Shown piece after piece: positions 61,566 to 64,000 of a stretch of 64,000 bases of DNA. This DNA comes from Bradyrhizobium tropiciagri (lineage in GTDB: Bacteria; Pseudomonadota; Alphaproteobacteria; Rhizobiales; Xanthobacteraceae), in assembly GCF_001189845.1 (NCBI RefSeq), contig NZ_LFLZ01000015.1, positions 81,287 to 145,286 on the forward strand, given 5' to 3'. Numbering within the stretch: the first letter of the stretch is position 1; each line of letters opens with the position of its first letter. A program made the position numbers and the translations under genes. A model generated the notes under the pieces. It was given only the letters and a program-made list of their open reading frames with translations, was not told where the DNA came from and ran no database searches.

Positions 61566-62093
61566 CTAACGCTTCGGTACGGTGAATTCGCCGTTTACGT
61601 AGACAAGCGGCTCGCGATCGAGGTTGGTTGTTTGGGCAACAACTTCGCCGACGAAGATCGTATGGCTGCCGGCATCGTACGAACCGGAGACGCGGCAGTC
61701 GAAGCTGCAAATTGCCTCGATGAGGCTCGGCGCACCTGTCATGAGTTGACGCCATAAACCGTCAGCAAAGCGTATGTCGCCCTTGCTTCCGTCCTGCCCG
61801 GCAAACTTCTTTGCGAGCTCGGCGTGATCCGCCGTGAGAATGTTCCAGCAGAATGATCCGCTCTGCTTTATTGTGTCGTGGCCACCGGCGGACTTGTTGA
61901 CGCAAACGAGCACGCTCGATGGTTCGGTTGACAATGAGCACCCGGCCGTCAACGTCAAACCGTGCCTGCCCGGTCGCACCCCCGTCGTCACGATAGATAC
62001 CGCGCCGGGCACGTTGCGCATTGCGCTCCGGAATTCCGCGCTGCTGAACACCGGGGATGATTGGTTTGGCATCGGTGACACTCGGAAGTTCAT
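61566..62093 (-). CDS. Flavin reductase family protein
   Basis: 175 residues of flavin-reductase-like FMN-binding split barrel: AEFRSAMRNVPGAVSIVTTG, GRHGLTLTAGCSLSTEPSSV, LVCVNKSAGGHDTIKQSGSF, and HTIFVGEVVAQTTN near the end. Such proteins reduce FMN or FAD with NAD(P)H and feed two-component monooxygenases; the LLM enzyme at 54.9 kb is the likely partner. Start at MNFRVSPMPNQSS; an ATG seven codons later is possible. It follows the VOC gene on the same strand. Confidence 0.86.
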   Translation of the reverse strand: MNFRVSPMPNQSSPVFSSAEFRSAMRNVPGAVSIVTTGVRPGRHGLTLTAGCSLSTEPSSVLVCVNKSAGGHDTIKQSGSFCWNILTADHAELAKKFAGQDGSKGDIRFADGLWRQLMTGAPSLIEAICSFDCRVSGSYDAGSHTIFVGEVVAQTTNLDREPLVYVNGEFTVPKR

Positions 62094-62139
62094 GGTGATG
62101 GGTTCCCGCAAATACTCGAACCGAGTTGTCCGGCGCCGG

Positions 62140-62499
62140 CTAGCCGCCCTGCTTGTTCGACGCTTGAAAGAGCTGGATCGTGTTGTTTTGCGGATCCTTC
62201 AAGCAAGCCACACGGCCATGCGCCCCCATGTCCCGCACTTCGCCGAAAGCCTCGGCTCCCAGGGCGCGGGCCCGATCGAACGCCAGATCCAGATCATCCA
62301 CTTCAAATACGACGACCGCGTTCCGAGCCCCTTCGGAAGCCGACTCTCCGGGACCTGCGATGCAGAAGGCGGCCTTCTCTCCGGCGAATTGAATCCATTT
62401 GGCGCCGTCGGCGAAGCGGATCGTCAGTCCAAGCCCTTCATAGAAGCGGGCTAACGCTTCAGGTTCCTGGGCGGTAAGATAGATGTGCTTGAGCTTCAT
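62140..62499 (-). CDS. VOC (glyoxalase/dioxygenase-like) family protein
   Basis: 119 residues, one vicinal-oxygen-chelate module pair: MKLKHIYLTAQEPEALARFY, then FADGAKWIQFAGEKAAFCIA, the second strand set NAVVVFEVDDLDLAFDRARA, and the end VACLKDPQNNTIQLFQASN. The first-strand His and the final Glu/Gln metal ligands are partly conserved (KHIYL; NTIQLF has Gln). It may be a small lyase, isomerase or binding protein in the cluster. It is the first gene at the promoter-proximal end with the flavin reductase. Confidence 0.82.
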   Translation of the reverse strand: MKLKHIYLTAQEPEALARFYEGLGLTIRFADGAKWIQFAGEKAAFCIAGPGESASEGARNAVVVFEVDDLDLAFDRARALGAEAFGEVRDMGAHGRVACLKDPQNNTIQLFQASNKQGG

Positions 62500-63119
62500 C
62501 TCTTGCTTTCAATTCCGAGCGCACCATCAATCCGTGACCTCCGGCCACGATTGCCTGATGATACTTGCGCCGCCCGGTCGGCATTAATGTTTGAAGTTCT
62601 CACCCCGCGCATCGCCCACCAGCATATTATGCTGCAGGCTATCGGGGCCGGCTTGTTTAATTTCCAGCGCAAGCGACGACGAGAGGTGATTCATAGCGTC
62701 ATTTTCTCGGCAGTGCGTTCGGCGCGTATCGTCGCTTGCGCCAGTTGCGATTTGCCTGGCGCCGGTCCGTTGATCATCCATGTGAACCCGCTGCCGCTGA
62801 GCGCTTGCGCAGCTCGCGAGCTATCCGATGACCGAATTTTCCTTTATTGGTCCCTGCCGGCGCATTCGCGCATCTGCGAACAAGCTCGATTCTTGAACCG
62901 CCGCATGTCGCATGAACAAGGCTTTCAGAATGCTCACGTCATCGTGTCGTGGAACTACGCACGCCTTGATGTGGTGGGAACTGAAAGCCAGATGCGGGCG
63001 CAAAATCGGTCAACCTTGATCGCCCGCAGCCCGTTGCATATGGGGCGGTCGCCCTTTCCCCGCCTTGGGTTAGCCGAAATATCCTTACCGTAGAATGCGA
63101 AGATCGCGATCCCTGATTG
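62500..63119. other. Intergenic region between the catabolic cluster and the carboxylase gene
   Basis: About 620 bases. It should hold the promoter of the VOC/flavin reductase genes at its left end. Open frames on both strands have no start signals or recognisable domains. I see no RNA gene or strong terminator here. Confidence 0.45.
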
Positions 63120-64000
63120 TCACGCGAACTCCAGGATCAGCGCATCGACCGCGAGCGTGGCGCCGGCGGCGGCGTGGATCTTCTTGACCGTGCCGTCGCG
63201 CTCGGCGCGCAGCACGTTCTGCATCTTCATGGCTTCGACCACCGCGAGCGTCTCGCCGGCCTTGACCTCCTGGCCCTCGGTCACCGCGATCGACACCACG
63301 AGTCCGGGCATCGGGCACAGCAGCTTCTTGCCGGTGTCGGCGGCCGAAACCACCGGCATCAGCCGCGCGGAGGTCGCCTCGGTCTCGGTGAAGATATAGA
63401 CCGGCACCTCAAAACCCTGATGCGCGAGGCGGAAGCCGTTGTTGATCGCCCGCACCTGCACGGCGACGAAATTGCCGTCGATGGTGCCCTGCCAGACCGG
63501 CTCGCCCGGCGCCCAGCTCGACACCAGATTGTGCGGATTGCCGGGCAGCCCGTCAGTGCCGATGAAGCGCACTGCGATGGCGTCGTCCTCACGCGCGACG
63601 TCGAGCGCAATCTCGGCACGATCGAACCACACCGCGCGGCGACGCTCGCGCTGCACCACGCGGCCGCCCATCTGGCCGGAGATCTGCCGCTTGCGTTCGC
63701 CGAGCACGTGATCGATGGCGGCGCCGACGGCCGCCAGGCGTCGCGCGATCTCGCCCTCGGGCGCACGCGCGGAGAATCCCTTGGGGAATTCTTCCGCGAT
63801 GAACCCGGTCGAGAGCCGGCCCTCGCGCCAGCGCGGATGGTTCATCAAGGCGGAGAGGAACGGAATGTTGTGCCTGATGCCGTCGACATAGAAGGCGTCG
63901 AGCGCGGTCGCCTGCGCCTCGATCGCCGCGGCGCGCGACGGCGCGTGGGTGACGAGCTTGGCGATCATCGGATCGTAATGGATCGAGATCTCGCCGCCTT
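63120..64000 (-). CDS. pccA: Propionyl/acetyl-CoA carboxylase alpha subunit (partial, N-terminus beyond window)
   Basis: The C-terminal 293 residues of a biotin-dependent carboxylase alpha subunit. The frame enters at the window edge as GGEISIHYDPMIAKLVTHAP, the end of the biotin carboxylase domain. A long middle domain of the PccA (BT) type follows (LDAFYVDGIRHNIPFLSALM ... WQGTIDGNFVAVQVRA). The biotinyl domain ends it with CPMPGLVVSIAVTEGQEVKA and the biotin-lysine motif VVEAMKMQNVL. The BT domain points to propionyl-CoA carboxylase rather than a plain AccC. It is likely housekeeping and unrelated to the catabolic cluster. Confidence 0.9.
   Translation of the reverse strand, partial: GGEISIHYDPMIAKLVTHAPSRAAAIEAQATALDAFYVDGIRHNIPFLSALMNHPRWREGRLSTGFIAEEFPKGFSARAPEGEIARRLAAVGAAIDHVLGERKRQISGQMGGRVVQRERRRAVWFDRAEIALDVAREDDAIAVRFIGTDGLPGNPHNLVSSWAPGEPVWQGTIDGNFVAVQVRAINNGFRLAHQGFEVPVYIFTETEATSARLMPVVSAADTGKKLLCPMPGLVVSIAVTEGQEVKAGETLAVVEAMKMQNVLRAERDGTVKKIHAAAGATLAVDALILEFA

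Noticed and set aside
1..64000. CRISPR arrays, rRNA genes or complete insertion sequences
   Set aside because: No regularly spaced repeats, no rRNA-like conserved sequence and no transposase frame with terminal inverted repeats were seen.

Overview
The window looks like a chromosomal stretch of a high-GC alphaproteobacterium, most likely Bradyrhizobium or a close relative in the Nitrobacteraceae. This rests on gene families common in that group: DUF736 with a long ParB, two alpha/beta-hydrolase–class III cyclase fusions, Ku plus a LigD-type ligase, and several small orphan proteins. The species cannot be fixed from the sequence alone.

Layout. (1) 1-6.4 kb, minus strand: a sugar-type ABC importer operon made of permease, periplasmic binding protein, a permease fused to an SMP-30-like beta-propeller, a free-standing propeller paralogue, and a two-cassette ATPase cut by the window edge. 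(2) 7.5-18.4 kb: a NHLP-type bacteriocin export locus. It has an HlyD-like adaptor, a C39-peptidase ABC exporter and a second ABC exporter on the plus strand. Around them are six different short precursor peptides with double-glycine leaders on both strands, a lone cyclic-nucleotide-binding protein and a secreted protein of unknown function. (3) 18.5-38.2 kb: a mosaic accessory region. It holds a PD-(D/E)XK-type protein that may be the tail of a larger defence protein, two cyclase fusions flanking an ATP-dependent DNA ligase, a chain of overlapping small genes ending in a frameshifted HEAGH protein, an XRE regulator, a tRNA-like remnant, DUF736 and ParB, a Ku-HAD-coiled-coil operon, an SRAP protein and a stub of dinB. 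(4) 38.4-48.7 kb: a nicotinate catabolic operon. It encodes a molybdenum hydroxylase (three subunits plus CoxG), NicC-, NicF-, NicD- and NicX-like enzymes and an MFS transporter. It reads away from a MarR regulator across a shared promoter with tandem palindromes. (5) 49.9-62.5 kb: a second catabolic cluster. It has an AraC regulator, a branched-chain-type ABC importer, an acyl-CoA ligase, two enoyl-CoA hydratase-family proteins, a luciferase-like monooxygenase, a flavin reductase, a creatininase-family hydrolase and a VOC protein. (6) The right edge holds the C-terminal part of a propionyl/acetyl-CoA carboxylase alpha subunit.

How parts work together. In the bacteriocin locus the C39 exporter should cut precursors after GG and export the cores with the HlyD protein. 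In the nicotinate operon the steps follow the aerobic route: hydroxylation, oxidative decarboxylation, ring opening by NicX, then deformylation and deamidation. The second cluster looks like uptake and CoA-linked breakdown of an unknown, probably nitrogen-containing, ring compound.

Four genes (near 25.59, 34.22, 34.83 and 41.65 kb) are interrupted by one- or two-base shifts although both halves stay well conserved in form. They are either young pseudogenes or consensus errors in the assembly. No rRNA, intact tRNA, CRISPR array or complete insertion sequence was found.
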